DNA from: Adhaeribacter rhizoryzae
GTDB lineage: Bacteria; Bacteroidota; Bacteroidia; Cytophagales; Hymenobacteraceae
Length of the DNA: 64,000 bases
Direction: 5' to 3'
NCBI RefSeq assembly: GCF_008629685.1
Contig: NZ_VWSF01000009.1
Location: 124,001-188,000, forward strand
A program made the position numbers and the translations under genes. Of the stretch, positions 44,211 through 53,876 are shown in pieces (the first letter of the stretch is position 1; every line of letters begins with the position of its first letter). Below the pieces are notes generated by a model. It was not told the origin of the DNA. It did no database searches and saw only the letters and a program-made list of their open reading frames with translations.

Positions 44211-45281
44211 ATGTTAGATAAGTTAGAAGCGATAAAAGAGCGATTTGAGGATGTCAGCCAGCAGCTCATTCAGCCGGATGCCATGAGCGATATGAAAAAG
44301 TACAAGGCGCTGAACAAAGAATACAAAGACCTCGAAAAAATCGTTATCGAATATAAAAAATACCAGAGCCTGCTCAGCAATATTGAAAATGCCAAGCAGG
44401 TAATTGCCACTGAAAAAGACGAAGAGTTCCGGGAAATGGCCAAAGAAGAACTCGATGAGCTATTGCCCCAACAGGAAGAAATGGAAGAGCTGATTAAAAA
44501 TTTGCTGATTCCGAAAGACCCCAACGACAGTAAAGATATTATTATTGAAATTAGAGCGGGTGCCGGCGGCGACGAGGCATCTATATTTGCCGGCGATTTA
44601 CACCGCATGTACTCGCGCTTTGCCGAAAAACAAGGCTGGCGCATGGAATTAATTGATGCCCAGGAAGGTACATCGGGCGGTTACAAAGAAATTATCAGCA
44701 GTATTTCGGGCGAAGATGTGTACGGCAAACTTAAATTCGAATCGGGCGTGCACCGGGTACAACGCGTACCGGCTACCGAAACTCAGGGCCGTATTCATAC
44801 CTCGGTAGCCAGCGTGGTAGTATTACCCGAAGTAGAAGAATTCGATATTGAACTGAATATGAACGATATCCGGAAAGATTTATTCTGTGCTTCCGGTCCG
44901 GGTGGTCAATCGGTAAACACGACGTATTCGGCGGTGCGTTTAACCCACCTTCCTACGGGTATTGTGGCCCAATGCCAGGATCAGAAATCCCAATTAAAAA
45001 ACTTTGATAAAGCCCTGAAAGTATTGCGCTCCCGGGTTTATGAAATGGAACTAGCCAAGAAAAATGAGGAAGAAGGTGCCCAGCGTAAAAGCATGGTGGG
45101 TGGCAATGACCGCTCCGATAAAATCCGGACGTATAATTACCCGCAAGGCCGCGTAACCGACCACCGCATTGGCTACACCGTTTATAACCTGCCTATTGTA
45201 ATGGATGGTGCTATCGATGATTTTGTAGAAGAATTACGGATTGCCGAAAGCGCCGAAAGACTGAAAGAAGGCGTAGCGTAG
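44211..45281 (+). CDS. prfA: Peptide chain release factor 1
   Basis: 356 aa; recognises UAA and UAG and triggers release of the peptide at the ribosome. The GGQ catalytic motif is at 231-233 ([16 protein letters not shown]) and the codon-recognition region has the RF1 type PAT (VPATETQGR). The N-terminal helical domain (about 1-105) with the coiled Glu/Lys-rich segment is standard. Length equals the usual 355-360 aa. Downstream lie low-complexity tracts before DinB. Confidence 0.97.
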   Translation: MLDKLEAIKERFEDVSQQLIQPDAMSDMKKYKALNKEYKDLEKIVIEYKKYQSLLSNIENAKQVIATEKDEEFREMAKEELDELLPQQEEMEELIKNLLIPKDPNDSKDIIIEIRAGAGGDEASIFAGDLHRMYSRFAEKQGWRMELIDAQEGTSGGYKEIISSISGEDVYGKLKFESGVHRVQRVPATETQGRIHTSVASVVVLPEVEEFDIELNMNDIRKDLFCASGPGGQSVNTTYSAVRLTHLPTGIVAQCQDQKSQLKNFDKALKVLRSRVYEMELAKKNEEEGAQRKSMVGGNDRSDKIRTYNYPQGRVTDHRIGYTVYNLPIVMDGAIDDFVEELRIAESAERLKEGVA

Positions 45282-45389
45282 GTTGATTGTTGGATTGCTG
45301 GATGGTTAAATTGTTGAATTGTTAGATTATTTAATGTTGTATAATGCCAATAACTAACAACTAATTACTAACAGCTAATAACTAACCTC
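45282..45389 (+). repeat. Period-8 and period-7 tandem tracts before the DinB gene
   Basis: 45282-45336 is a tract of about seven 8-bp units (GTTGGATT, GTTGAATT, GTTAGATT variants) and 45348-45389 holds six 7-bp units (TAACAAC, TAACAGC, TAATAAC variants). The second is the reverse complement of the unit seen at 57706-57796. It abuts the DinB start codon. Confidence 0.8.
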
Positions 45390-45392
45390 TAA

Positions 45393-45965
45393 ATGGCAAA
45401 TGAATATTTAGATGATACGCTTCACGAATTGGGCCTGATTACGAAAAAAGTACAGGCCGAATTCGGAAGACTTTCGGCGGAGCAGCTAAACTGGAAACCC
45501 GCCGAAAGCGCCTGGAGCATTGGCCAGTGCCTCGATCATCTAATTAAAACCAACCACCAGTATTTTCCTATATTTGAAGCCGTTAGCCAGGGCCGGAAAA
45601 AGAAAACTATTTGGGAAATGTTGCCGTTACTGCCGGGTTTCTGGGGTAGAATGCTGCTGAAAGGATTAGCCTCTACGAGCAAAAAATTCAAAACGCCCAA
45701 AATATTTAAGCCATCGGCCAGCCGTATTCCGGATAATATTGTGGCCGATTTTGTGCGGCACCAGCAAGACCTAACCCGGCGCATAAAAGCTACCGAACAG
45801 GTTGATCATGCTAAAACCATTGTTACCTCGCCGGCCAGCCCAATTATTACGTACAGCCTGAAAGATTGCGTAAATATTTGTGCCGTACACGAAGAACGGC
45901 ATTTTTTGCAGGCTAAGCGGGTAATGAAACAAAAAGATTTCCCGCATAAGCCCATAAACGCGTAA
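45393..45965 (+). CDS. DinB-family protein
   Basis: 190 aa. The DinB four-helix fold is recognised from LSAEQLNWKPAESAWSIGQC, LDHLIKTNHQYFPIF and ICAVHEERHFLQAKRV, with metal-binding candidate His at IGQCLDHL and VHEERH. DinB proteins are thiol-handling or hydrolase-like; no specific reaction can be given. The ATG lies 3 nt after a tandem tract, and no clear Shine-Dalgarno is seen. The next gene starts 28 nt after its stop. Confidence 0.86.
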   Translation: MANEYLDDTLHELGLITKKVQAEFGRLSAEQLNWKPAESAWSIGQCLDHLIKTNHQYFPIFEAVSQGRKKKTIWEMLPLLPGFWGRMLLKGLASTSKKFKTPKIFKPSASRIPDNIVADFVRHQQDLTRRIKATEQVDHAKTIVTSPASPIITYSLKDCVNICAVHEERHFLQAKRVMKQKDFPHKPINA

Positions 45966-45993
45966 AACAGCCATTTACCCCTTACTTCTATTT

Positions 45994-47424
45994 GTGAAAT
46001 ACCTGCTTTCCATATTTTCCTCTTTTCTGGTGCTGTTTTCGCTGTTTTCCTGTGAGCCGGAAGAAGAAATCCTGACCCGCAACCCACAAGCAAACCTGCA
46101 GTTTTCTACTGATTCTTTAATATTTGATACCGTATTTGTAAAAACCGGCAGCGTTACCAAACGGGTTTACTTGTATAACTTCAACAAAAATGCCGTTGAA
46201 GTAGACGAAATAAAGTTAGGTGGCTTGGCGAACTCGGCTTACCGGGTAATTATTAACGGCGTAGAAACACCAACTGCCCAAAAGGTGCGCATCCGGGGCA
46301 ACGATAGTTTGCTGGTTTTGGTGAAAGTTTTCATCGAGCCCGAAAACCGCAATAATCCTTTTCTGGTGAAAGATTCGCTGGTTTTTTCCCAAAACAACAA
46401 CGTGCAGGATGTTAAGTTGGTAGCCTACGGGCAGGATGCTTATTTTTACCGGGATCAGGAATTAGATTGCAACACCGTTTGGAAAGCGGATAAACCGCAT
46501 ATTATTTACGACCGCGTAATTGTAAACAAAGGCTGTACGCTTACCATTGAGAAAGGTGCCCGCATTTACGCCCACAAAAACGCCGGTATTTTGGTAGATG
46601 GCAGTTTGCGCGTGGAAGGTACGGCCCAGGAACGGGTTGTTTTTACCGGCGACCGGCGCGAACGCTTTTACGAAAATATTCCGGGCCAGTGGAGCGGCAT
46701 CCGGTTTTTCACCAACAGCAAAAATAACGTAATTCAGTACGCTGATATCCGGAACGCGCAGGTAGGTATTTGGGCTGGCAGCCCCGATCAAAACCCCAAT
46801 ACCTACGAAATAAAACTGGAGCAGTGCACCATCCAGAATATGTATACCATCGGCATTTTAAGTTATACCACCGATATTCAGGCCATTAACACGCTTATTA
46901 CCAACTGCGGGCAACACGCGGTAGCCGGGTTTGGCGGCGGCACTTACGATTTTAAATATTGCACCATTGCCAATTACACGCCCGAGTTCCGGCGCGACAC
47001 GCCTTCTTTTGCCTTTACCGACCGCATTGTACTGGATAATGGCCAAAATATTGATTACCCGGTAAAACTTAGTATGGTAAACTCTATTGTGTGGGCTGGT
47101 ACCCGGGGAGGTAAATTAACCGATGAAATATTGTTTCTGAACCAAAGTGCTAGCCCGCTGGAAATAGCGCTTACGCATAATATACTGCAAACCGAACGTT
47201 ATAGAAGCCTGCTGGAGCCAACCAATATTATTAACCAAGATCCCAATTTCCGGTATACGCCCGAAAGCCCCCGCAACAATATTCCTTATGATTATAGCCT
47301 GGATACCTTGTCGGTGGCAAATGGAGCAGCCCGTTCTTTACCTGCTGTAAAAGCAGATATAAATGGCCTGCTCCGCGACAATCAGAAACCGGATATTGGG
47401 GCTTACGAACGCCTTAAACCTTAA
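45994..47424 (+). CDS. Lipoprotein with right-handed parallel beta-helix
   Basis: 476 aa, GTG start. Lipobox LFSLFSC (about residue 15) followed by EPEEE. The N-terminal part is a beta-sandwich-like region (DTVFVKTGSVTKRVYLYNF). Residues about 150-400 have the beta-helix pattern of repeated short strands with N and I ladders (IQYADIRNAQVGIWAG, EQCTIQNMYTIGILSY, INTLITNCGQHAVAG). It ends with KPDIGAYERLKP, a common C-terminal end in such proteins. Likely surface exposed; ligand unknown. Confidence 0.82.
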   Translation: MKYLLSIFSSFLVLFSLFSCEPEEEILTRNPQANLQFSTDSLIFDTVFVKTGSVTKRVYLYNFNKNAVEVDEIKLGGLANSAYRVIINGVETPTAQKVRIRGNDSLLVLVKVFIEPENRNNPFLVKDSLVFSQNNNVQDVKLVAYGQDAYFYRDQELDCNTVWKADKPHIIYDRVIVNKGCTLTIEKGARIYAHKNAGILVDGSLRVEGTAQERVVFTGDRRERFYENIPGQWSGIRFFTNSKNNVIQYADIRNAQVGIWAGSPDQNPNTYEIKLEQCTIQNMYTIGILSYTTDIQAINTLITNCGQHAVAGFGGGTYDFKYCTIANYTPEFRRDTPSFAFTDRIVLDNGQNIDYPVKLSMVNSIVWAGTRGGKLTDEILFLNQSASPLEIALTHNILQTERYRSLLEPTNIINQDPNFRYTPESPRNNIPYDYSLDTLSVANGAARSLPAVKADINGLLRDNQKPDIGAYERLKP

Positions 47425-47427
47425 ACT

Positions 47428-47850
47428 ATGCATTGGTACCAGAAAAGTATTCGCCTGCCCGTTCTTAAACGCGGTTTTCATTTAATTACCGATTTAATTG
47501 TAGCCGAATTACCCGAACTGGAAAATATTAATGTGGGTTTGGCGCATGTTTTTATCCGGCATACCTCGGCCAGCCTTACCATTAACGAAGACGCGGACCC
47601 CACCGTACGCCACGACTTTGAAAGCCATTTTAACAAGATGGTACCGGAAAATGCCCCTTACTACCGCCACAACTCCGAAGGCCCCGATGATATGCCGGCC
47701 CACTTAAAAGCTTCTTTGCTGGGCAGTTCCGTAACCGTACCCATTACCAACGGGCAACTAAACCTGGGTACCTGGCAAGGCATATATTTTTGCGAGCACC
47801 GTGATCACGCTACCCGTCGCTGGCTGGTAATTACGTTGCAAGGCAAATAA
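47428..47850 (+). CDS. YjbQ-family protein (UPF0047)
   Basis: 140 aa, the usual length. MHWYQKSIRLP, GLAHVFIRHTSASLTINEDAD and QGIYFCEHRDHATRRWLVITLQG are diagnostic; two conserved His pairs may bind metal. Family members have thiamine-phosphate synthase activity as a side or secondary function. The ATG lies 3 nt after the stop of the beta-helix lipoprotein, so the two are cotranscribed. Confidence 0.92.
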   Translation: MHWYQKSIRLPVLKRGFHLITDLIVAELPELENINVGLAHVFIRHTSASLTINEDADPTVRHDFESHFNKMVPENAPYYRHNSEGPDDMPAHLKASLLGSSVTVPITNGQLNLGTWQGIYFCEHRDHATRRWLVITLQGK

Positions 47851-48001
47851 TTAGGGGTTAATTATAGCATTTTAAGCAATATTTAATAATTTAGAATATT
47901 CAAGAAAAGCAGCAATCCTGTTTTGTTGCCGTATTTACAAAATCATTACTGCCGGGAGCGCAGTTACAGGCAGGTGAGAATATTAAAGAATTCAGCCCAG
48001 C

Positions 48002-48421
48002 ATGAAAAATTCAGGCAGCATCACCTTACTTATTCTTGTTTTGTTTTCTTTGCTGGTAATAGAGGCTTGCCAGAAAGAAAGCGAAAAACCAGACGCCTTA
48101 CTACAAGAATGGCAGGTGGTAAGCATGCGGCGGCCCAACAGCGCTTCGCAGCAATATCCGGTTAAACCTTATATTCTTCAGTTTAAAAAAGATAAAAGTT
48201 TAACGTTTAAGCTAGATGTAAATAATTGCGATGGGGCTTATACTGTAAGCCAACCCGGGCAGATAAAAATAGAACGGCTAGCATACACCGAAATTTGCTG
48301 CGACTCGGATATGGCTCAGGAGCTAGCCTCTCTTTTACATCACGTAAATACTTACCAAATTCAGGCCGATATATTAACGCTAAACGGTTTGGGCGAGCTA
48401 AAGCTGAAACGAATAAAATAA
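48002..48421 (+). CDS. Small META/HslJ-like lipoprotein
   Basis: 139 aa. Signal peptide and lipobox (VIEAC, about residue 23) then QKESEK. The body matches the META domain: LLQEWQVVSMRR, YILQFKKDKSLTFKLDVNNC, a pair of cysteines in EICCDS, and DILTLNGLGELKLKRI. Such domains occur in HslJ-type outer-membrane proteins. No close partner gene. Confidence 0.75.
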   Translation: MKNSGSITLLILVLFSLLVIEACQKESEKPDALLQEWQVVSMRRPNSASQQYPVKPYILQFKKDKSLTFKLDVNNCDGAYTVSQPGQIKIERLAYTEICCDSDMAQELASLLHHVNTYQIQADILTLNGLGELKLKRIK

Positions 48422-48439
48422 CCGAATATTCTTAGCTTC

Positions 48440-49945
48440 TTACTGCGTTTGCTCCTGTAGCACCAATATTTTTTTGGTAACTACGCGGCCGTTTTTCAGA
48501 ATTACTTTGGCGTAATAAAGGCCACTGGCTAAACCAGCTAAGTTCATCCGCAGCAAAGCATTTTGCGGTATGCCGGAACGGATGGTCTGCCCCAGATTAT
48601 TTATTAATAAAATATTTTCTACTTCGTAATCGGCGGGCAACTCTATGTTGGTGAACTGGTGCGCCGGATTGGGGTAAATGCGGGGTTCACTGGCGGTAAC
48701 AAATATATAAGCACGCTTGGTTTGGGTGTTGGAGAAAGCACCGTTTTTTACCGTTAAGGTTACGGCATATCGTCCCGGCTCGCTGTAGTAAACCGTTGGG
48801 TTTTGGGCCAAAGAAGTAGCCGGCGAGCCACCCGCAAAAGTCCATTGCCACTCGGTAGCCCGTAACCCAATAGAATTATCGTAAAACTGAACAGTAGCCC
48901 CGGTAACCACCACCGAATCGGTAACACTAAAATCGGCTTGTAACGGTACTGCACAACTTACGGCATTGAGCAAGCCGGGCCGGGCCGAACTAACCATTGC
49001 TTGCATATAAGCCGCCTGCCCGTGGGTAAACAGGTTCATACAGGCATCATCGGCGTAATCCATGAAATTCTGGTACATATCGCCGCCCTGTGCGCTGTTG
49101 TTGCAAGAAATAATGGTACCGGTGGGGCAGCCATTACTTGCATTATCTTGCGGTGGCGTATCGGCTATGCCATCCGAATCATCGCAACCGGTATCTTTTA
49201 TGCCCCATATATGCTCCAAACCCAGCCAATGACCAATTTCGTGGGTAGCGGTACGCCCCTGGTTAAACACCGATTTGTACGGATTAGCCGGAAATTTACC
49301 AACCGTTTGGTACCACAACACCACGCCATCGATGGCCGGATCGCCGCCCGGAAACTGGGCATACCCCAAAAAACCATTCTGGACATTACACACCCAAATA
49401 TTCAGGTATTGGCTGGGGTTCCAGGCATTTTGCCCACCTTTGGCCGTAAATTTCATGGCTTCGTCGGAGGCAAAACCCAGGCTGTCGGTGTACGTGCGGG
49501 TAATGCCAGTAGTAGGTTTTCCGGTTGGGTCTACGGTAGCCAGGCAAAACTGAATACCGGTATCGGCGGCCAGTTTCTTAAAAGCCGCCAGGGTTTTAAC
49601 AGAATCGGCGTTGCGGTGCCGGTAATCTTCGTTTAAAACTTGTAACTGCGATTGAATTTGTGCATCCGAAATATTTTCTGCGGGCGTATGGTAAATAACA
49701 TGAAAAACTACTGGAATCTGGATTACCGGTTGCTTTAACCGCGCTCGCCCCGATAACAGCAAATCATCGACTACTTTCCGGACACGTTCCTGGCGCAAGC
49801 CCAAACTGGGCTGTTGCTGGTTTAGTTTTTCGCGCAGGTGGGTGGTACCGCAGGTGCGGGAAGTAACACCCGGCGTTTTCTGCCCCCATACCAACGTAAT
49901 ATTAAAGCCAAATAGCAGAAAAAGAAGGTATACTATTTTAGACAT
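48440..49945 (-). CDS. Secreted M43 metalloprotease with PKD domain and T9SS sorting domain
   Basis: 501 aa. Signal peptide ends LVWGQ (about 22). The zinc site is H235-E-x2-H239-x5-H245 (HEIGHWLGLEH), followed by FMDYADDACMNLF, the Met-turn region of M43 (pappalysin) proteases. A PKD domain follows (SEPGRYAVTLTVKNG, about 390-415), then a C-terminal type IX secretion sorting domain starting IYPNPAHQFTNI. The cells therefore have a type IX system. Disulfide-rich segment with Cys near CDDSDGIADTPPQDN. Its role is likely protein degradation outside the cell. Confidence 0.93.
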   Translation of the reverse strand: MSKIVYLLFLLFGFNITLVWGQKTPGVTSRTCGTTHLREKLNQQQPSLGLRQERVRKVVDDLLLSGRARLKQPVIQIPVVFHVIYHTPAENISDAQIQSQLQVLNEDYRHRNADSVKTLAAFKKLAADTGIQFCLATVDPTGKPTTGITRTYTDSLGFASDEAMKFTAKGGQNAWNPSQYLNIWVCNVQNGFLGYAQFPGGDPAIDGVVLWYQTVGKFPANPYKSVFNQGRTATHEIGHWLGLEHIWGIKDTGCDDSDGIADTPPQDNASNGCPTGTIISCNNSAQGGDMYQNFMDYADDACMNLFTHGQAAYMQAMVSSARPGLLNAVSCAVPLQADFSVTDSVVVTGATVQFYDNSIGLRATEWQWTFAGGSPATSLAQNPTVYYSEPGRYAVTLTVKNGAFSNTQTKRAYIFVTASEPRIYPNPAHQFTNIELPADYEVENILLINNLGQTIRSGIPQNALLRMNLAGLASGLYYAKVILKNGRVVTKKILVLQEQTQ

Positions 49946-50027
49946 CCGCTACGGAAAAAATCAGGAAGTTAAAACACAGGCACCGGGCAGCATAGGCAAA
50001 CAGTAAAGCAAAAACCGCTATACCAAG

Positions 50028-50627
50028 TTAACCTATTTTGGTAAATATTGTATAGTACAGGGCATTGAATATTATTGGTTTCTGAAAGCCCTGAATGGTG
50101 TAGGAAATAACGCGCGCAGTTCCGTTTTTAGTATGGCATTGCAGCTTCAGTTCGCGGCGCGATTTCAGCAATATATTTTCGCTTTCCTGCAAGCCCCGCA
50201 CGCCCAGCACTTGCCCGCTGGCATTGGTCGTAACCGATAAATATTGCACAGTTCCGTCGTAACCGGGTTTCTTGCGATACATAATAGTGGTATTACCGGT
50301 GGCAGGGTCTTGTTGTTGGGTGCTGGCGTACGCATTCCGGAAAGCCGGTTTGTTAATATCCAGTTCCCGGAAATTTTCCAGCTCTTTTTCCCAATCCAGG
50401 TTTTGTACTTTTTTCGATTCGGTAGTTTTCTGGTTTTCCAGTACGGTTTTAACCGCGCCTGGCTTTTCCTTTTTCAACAGCGTAGTCTGCGCTTCTACAA
50501 AACCAACTACATCAAAATATTGCCCGGCGGTGGATTGTACCGGTGCTCCCGGCGATTTTTTTTCGCCGCAAGCACCCAGATACAAAACTATTGCCAGGAG
50601 AAATAAAATAGAGATCTTTTTAGCCAA
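50028..50627 (-). CDS. Hypothetical lipoprotein after gpmI
   Basis: 199 aa. Signal peptide and lipobox LGAC (about residue 20) then GEKKSPG. The rest is charged and beta-rich (DGTVQYLSVTTNASGQVLGVRGL, ILLKSRRELKLQCHTKNG) and is not recognised. It starts 6 nt after the gpmI stop, so it is cotranscribed with it. Role unknown. Confidence 0.7.
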   Translation of the reverse strand: MAKKISILFLLAIVLYLGACGEKKSPGAPVQSTAGQYFDVVGFVEAQTTLLKKEKPGAVKTVLENQKTTESKKVQNLDWEKELENFRELDINKPAFRNAYASTQQQDPATGNTTIMYRKKPGYDGTVQYLSVTTNASGQVLGVRGLQESENILLKSRRELKLQCHTKNGTARVISYTIQGFQKPIIFNALYYTIFTKIG

Positions 50628-50633
50628 TATATT

Positions 50634-52160
50634 TTAGTGTTGTAATAATGAAGTGCCGGTCATGTCGGCGGGTTGCGGAATACCCATTAGTTCCAGAATA
50701 GTAGGTGCCAAATCGCCGAGTTTACCATCTTTTAAGTTGTTGCGGTACTGATTATCTGCCACAATAAAAGGCACCAGGTTGGTGGTGTGGGCGGTATTTG
50801 GCGTACCATCGGGGTTAATCATCATGTCGGCGTTGCCGTGGTCGGCGATTACAATGCAGGCGTAATCGTTTTGCAGGGCGGTGGTAACTACGGCCTGGGC
50901 GCAGGCATCTACGGTTTCGCAGGCTTTAACGGCGGCTTCAAATACGCCGGTGTGCCCTACCATGTCGGGGTTGGCAAAGTTCAGGCAAATAAAATCGGCG
51001 CTGCGGTTTTGGAGTTCCGGTACAATGGTATCCCGTAGTTCGTAGGCGCTCATTTCGGGCTTTAAATCGTAGGTAGCCACTTTGGGCGATGGGCATAACA
51101 AACGTCTTTCGCCTTCAAAAACCAGTTCGCGCCCACCCGAGAAAAAGAAAGTAACGTGCGGGTATTTTTCGGTTTCGGCAATCCGGATTTGGGTACGGCC
51201 GGCATTGGCTACCACTTCGCCGAGGGTATTATTTAAGTTGTCTTTATCAAATATTGGTTTTACGCCCACAAACGAATCGTCGTAGTTGGTAAGCGTAACA
51301 TAGTACAGGTTTAGCTTGTGCATGTTTTGCTCATGAAAATCGCGCTGGGTTAAGGCCTGGGTTATTTCGCGTCCCCGGTCGGTGCGGAAGTTAAAGCAAA
51401 TCACCACATCATCTTCCTGAATGGTGGCTAACGGCTGATCGTTGGCATCTACCGCTACAATAGGCTGAATAAATTCATCGGTTACGCCGCTGGCGTAAGA
51501 AGCCTGAATAACCGGAATAATATCGGTAGCATGCGTACCCGAACCGTGCACCATTAAATCGTAAGCTAATTTTACGCGTTCCCAGCGGTTATCGCGGTCC
51601 ATGGCATAATAACGACCAATTACCGAAGCTACTTGCCCGCCGGTTTGCGCCAAATGCGCCTGTAAATTCTGTAAATAAGCTACGCCGCCTTTCGGGTCGG
51701 TATCGCGGCCATCGGTAAAGGCGTGTACGAATACTTGCGAAACACCGGCTTCGGCCGCAATGGTACACAAAGCTTTCAGGTGTTCTATATGCGAATGCAC
51801 CCCGCCATCAGACAACAACCCGATTAAATGTACTTTTTTGTTTTGTTCTTTTGCGTATTTATAGGCATCAGCTAAAACCGGCATGTGGGCCAGTTCCCCT
51901 TCCCGAATCGATTTATTAATTTTTACTAAATCCTGGTAAACCACCCGGCCGGCGCCAATATTCATGTGCCCTACTTCGGAGTTACCCATTTGTCCTTCGG
52001 GTAAACCCACGGCCTCGCCGGAAGCTTGCAGTGTCGCGTGCGGATAATTTTGAAACAAAGAATCAATAAAAGGAGTTTTGGCCTGGTCGATGGCCGATAC
52101 ACGCGGATCGGTTGCAATGCCCCATCCGTCTAAAATAAGCAGAATTACCTTTTTTTCCAT
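50634..52160 (-). CDS. gpmI: 2,3-bisphosphoglycerate-independent phosphoglycerate mutase
   Basis: 508 aa; interconverts 3- and 2-phosphoglycerate in glycolysis using two metal ions. Phosphotransfer residue S61 in GQMGNSEVGHMNIGAGR, LLSDGGVHSHIEHL, VHAFTDGRDTDPKGG, RYYAMDRDNRW and CIVIADHGNADMMI with metal ligands, and TGGRELVFEGER-type elements are all present. The length is normal. It leads a minus-strand pair with the downstream lipoprotein, divergent from DUF4783. Confidence 0.96.
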   Translation of the reverse strand: MEKKVILLILDGWGIATDPRVSAIDQAKTPFIDSLFQNYPHATLQASGEAVGLPEGQMGNSEVGHMNIGAGRVVYQDLVKINKSIREGELAHMPVLADAYKYAKEQNKKVHLIGLLSDGGVHSHIEHLKALCTIAAEAGVSQVFVHAFTDGRDTDPKGGVAYLQNLQAHLAQTGGQVASVIGRYYAMDRDNRWERVKLAYDLMVHGSGTHATDIIPVIQASYASGVTDEFIQPIVAVDANDQPLATIQEDDVVICFNFRTDRGREITQALTQRDFHEQNMHKLNLYYVTLTNYDDSFVGVKPIFDKDNLNNTLGEVVANAGRTQIRIAETEKYPHVTFFFSGGRELVFEGERRLLCPSPKVATYDLKPEMSAYELRDTIVPELQNRSADFICLNFANPDMVGHTGVFEAAVKACETVDACAQAVVTTALQNDYACIVIADHGNADMMINPDGTPNTAHTTNLVPFIVADNQYRNNLKDGKLGDLAPTILELMGIPQPADMTGTSLLQH

Positions 52161-52221
52161 GATGCAAATATAGGCAACTTAGTAAAATGTTAAATTAATT
52201 ATTACTTTGGGCACGCTTTAC

Positions 52222-52258
52222 CCCGTAATAAAACTTAATTCTATAATTAAGTTACGGG
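52222..52258. promoter_or_regulatory. Hairpin in the divergent gpmI/DUF4783 region
   Basis: ACTTAATT (52233-52240) pairs with AATTAAGT (52245-52252) with loop CTAT; outer CCCGTA/TACGGG (52222-52227 with 52253-52258) extends it past a five-base bulge. No T-run follows, so a role as operator, UTR structure or repeat remnant is possible. Confidence 0.45.
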
Positions 52259-52319
52259 CTTGGCATAGTTTTAGCTTATTTAAACCGTAACAAAGAGTAA
52301 ATTTGATTAAATTATACAC

Positions 52320-52724
52320 ATGAAAAATATTAAGCTTGTGCTAATCTGGGTGTTGCTGCTAGTATTGATTGTAGGAACAGGTTCTGCAAGCGCACAAGGC
52401 GATGTGCCGGCCGAGATTAAGACAGCTATCCGCAATGGTTCTTCGCGCGATCTGGCCAAGTATTTTAATAATACCATTGAAATAGGGTTAGACGGCGAAA
52501 AATCTAGTTATAGTAAAACCCAGGCCGAATTTGTACTGAAAAGTTTCTTTACTAAAAATCCGCCGGCGGGTTTTGAGTTCGACCACCAGGGCAGTTCTAA
52601 CCAGGGTCAGCGTTATGCCATTGGCACTTACAACACCAAAGCTGGGGCTTACCGGGTTTTTGTGGTGGTAAAACAAGGCAATGGCAGTTATATTATTGAT
52701 ACCATAGATTTTACGAAGAAATAA
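52320..52724 (+). CDS. DUF4783-domain exported protein
   Basis: 134 aa. Signal peptide (about 1-25, ending SASAQ). The domain is seen in VPAEIKTAIRNGSSRDLAKYF, AEFVLKSFFTKNPPAGFEF and YRVFVVVKQGNGSYIIDTIDF. It is a SnoaL/NTF2-like fold, exported, with no known reaction. In Bacteroidota it commonly stands before nadC, as here. Confidence 0.88.
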   Translation: MKNIKLVLIWVLLLVLIVGTGSASAQGDVPAEIKTAIRNGSSRDLAKYFNNTIEIGLDGEKSSYSKTQAEFVLKSFFTKNPPAGFEFDHQGSSNQGQRYAIGTYNTKAGAYRVFVVVKQGNGSYIIDTIDFTKK

Positions 52725-52763
52725 ACCGGCTTTGTAACTAGTCTGGCTAATTAAAAGTAAATA

Positions 52764-52793
52764 AAAGGCTCGCAACTAAGTGCGGGCTTTTTT
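52764..52793 (+). terminator. Rho-independent terminator between DUF4783 and nadC
   Basis: Stem GGCTCGCA with TGCGGGCT (one G-T pair) and loop ACTAAG, then TTTTTT. It ends the DUF4783 transcript, so nadC probably has its own promoter or depends on read-through. Confidence 0.75.
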
Positions 52794-52807
52794 ACTTTTA
52801 CGCTGCC

Positions 52808-53671
52808 ATGAACAACCTACCCTCTTACATTACCGAAGCCGCCTTAACCCAATTTATTCAAAATGCCTTACAGGAAGACGTTGGCGACGGCGACCACTCC
52901 TCGCTGGCGGCTATTCCGGCCAATGCGCAAAAACAAGCCCGCTTGCTGGTAAAAGACGACGGCATATTGGCGGGTGTAGCCATGGCCGAATTAATTTGCC
53001 AGGCCGTAGACGCGTCGCTTACTATCCAAATATTATTGCCCGATGGTACCCCCGTAAAGCGCGGCGATGTGGCTTTTACCGTTAGTGGCCGGGCTCAGGC
53101 CATATTAACCGCCGAACGTTTACTTTTGAATTGCATGCAGCGCATGAGCGGCATTGCTACGTACACCCACTACCTTACCGGATTAATTTCCGGCACCAAA
53201 GCCCGCTTGCTCGATACCCGTAAAACCACGCCTAATTTCCGGATGATGGAAAAATGGGCCGTGGTAATTGGCGGCGGCTTAAATCACCGTTATGGGTTGT
53301 TTGATATGATTATGTTAAAAGACAACCACGTAGATTACGCCGGCGGCATCCGGCAAGCCATTACGGCTACCCACGAATATTTGCAGCAGCACAACAAACA
53401 GCTAAAAATTGTAATAGAAACCCGCAACCTAAACGAGGTGCAACAAGCTTTAGATACCGGCGGCATCGATCGGATTATGCTGGATAACATGAGCCCTGCC
53501 CAAATGCGCGAAGCCGTAGCCTTGATTAACGGCCGTTTCGAAACCGAAGCTTCCGGCGGCATTACCGAAACAACCATTGCGGAAGTAGCCGCTACCGGCG
53601 TAGATTATATTTCCGTAGGCGCGCTTACGCATTCTATCCGCAGCCTCGATTTAAGCTTAAAAGCTTTCTGA
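52808..53671 (+). CDS. nadC: Nicotinate-nucleotide pyrophosphorylase (carboxylating)
   Basis: 287 aa; converts quinolinate and PRPP to nicotinate mononucleotide in NAD synthesis. Motifs: QEDVGDGDHSSLA near the start, ERLLLNCMQRMSGIAT, LLDTRKTTPNFRMMEKWAV, GGGLNHRYGLFDMIMLKDNH (split: GLFDMIMLKDNH), VIETRNLNEVQQAL and IMLDNMSPAQMREAV, ending EASGGITE and ISVGALTHS. All match the family. The length is usual. No nadA or nadB is near. Confidence 0.95.
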   Translation: MNNLPSYITEAALTQFIQNALQEDVGDGDHSSLAAIPANAQKQARLLVKDDGILAGVAMAELICQAVDASLTIQILLPDGTPVKRGDVAFTVSGRAQAILTAERLLLNCMQRMSGIATYTHYLTGLISGTKARLLDTRKTTPNFRMMEKWAVVIGGGLNHRYGLFDMIMLKDNHVDYAGGIRQAITATHEYLQQHNKQLKIVIETRNLNEVQQALDTGGIDRIMLDNMSPAQMREAVALINGRFETEASGGITETTIAEVAATGVDYISVGALTHSIRSLDLSLKAF

Positions 53672-53735
53672 TTTGGGGCAATACACCTAATAAAATCTGA
53701 AAACCAGTTATTTACAGTTTAATTTATTGTAGAGC

Positions 53736-53785
53736 CCACCCTTGTCATTCTGGGAATCCGAGGATTCCCAGAATGACAAGGGTGG
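53736..53785. repeat. Perfect 24-bp palindrome with 2-nt centre
   Basis: Arms 53736-53759 and 53762-53785 are exact reverse complements around GA. They contain TTGTCATTCTGGGAATCC, sharing GTCATTCTG with the 14619 element. It could be a further, shortened family member lacking the 11-nt loop. Confidence 0.88.
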
Positions 53786-53876
53786 ATTGCTTAAACGCTT
53801 TATCTTATATCTTTTGCGCAACAACAATAATTAATACCCTAATAAAATGAAACTTACGCTTAAGTGTTTGCTACTG

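Noticed and set aside
49001..49636. 211-codon open frame antisense to the M43 protease
   Set aside because: It is the shadow of a well-supported gene on the other strand.
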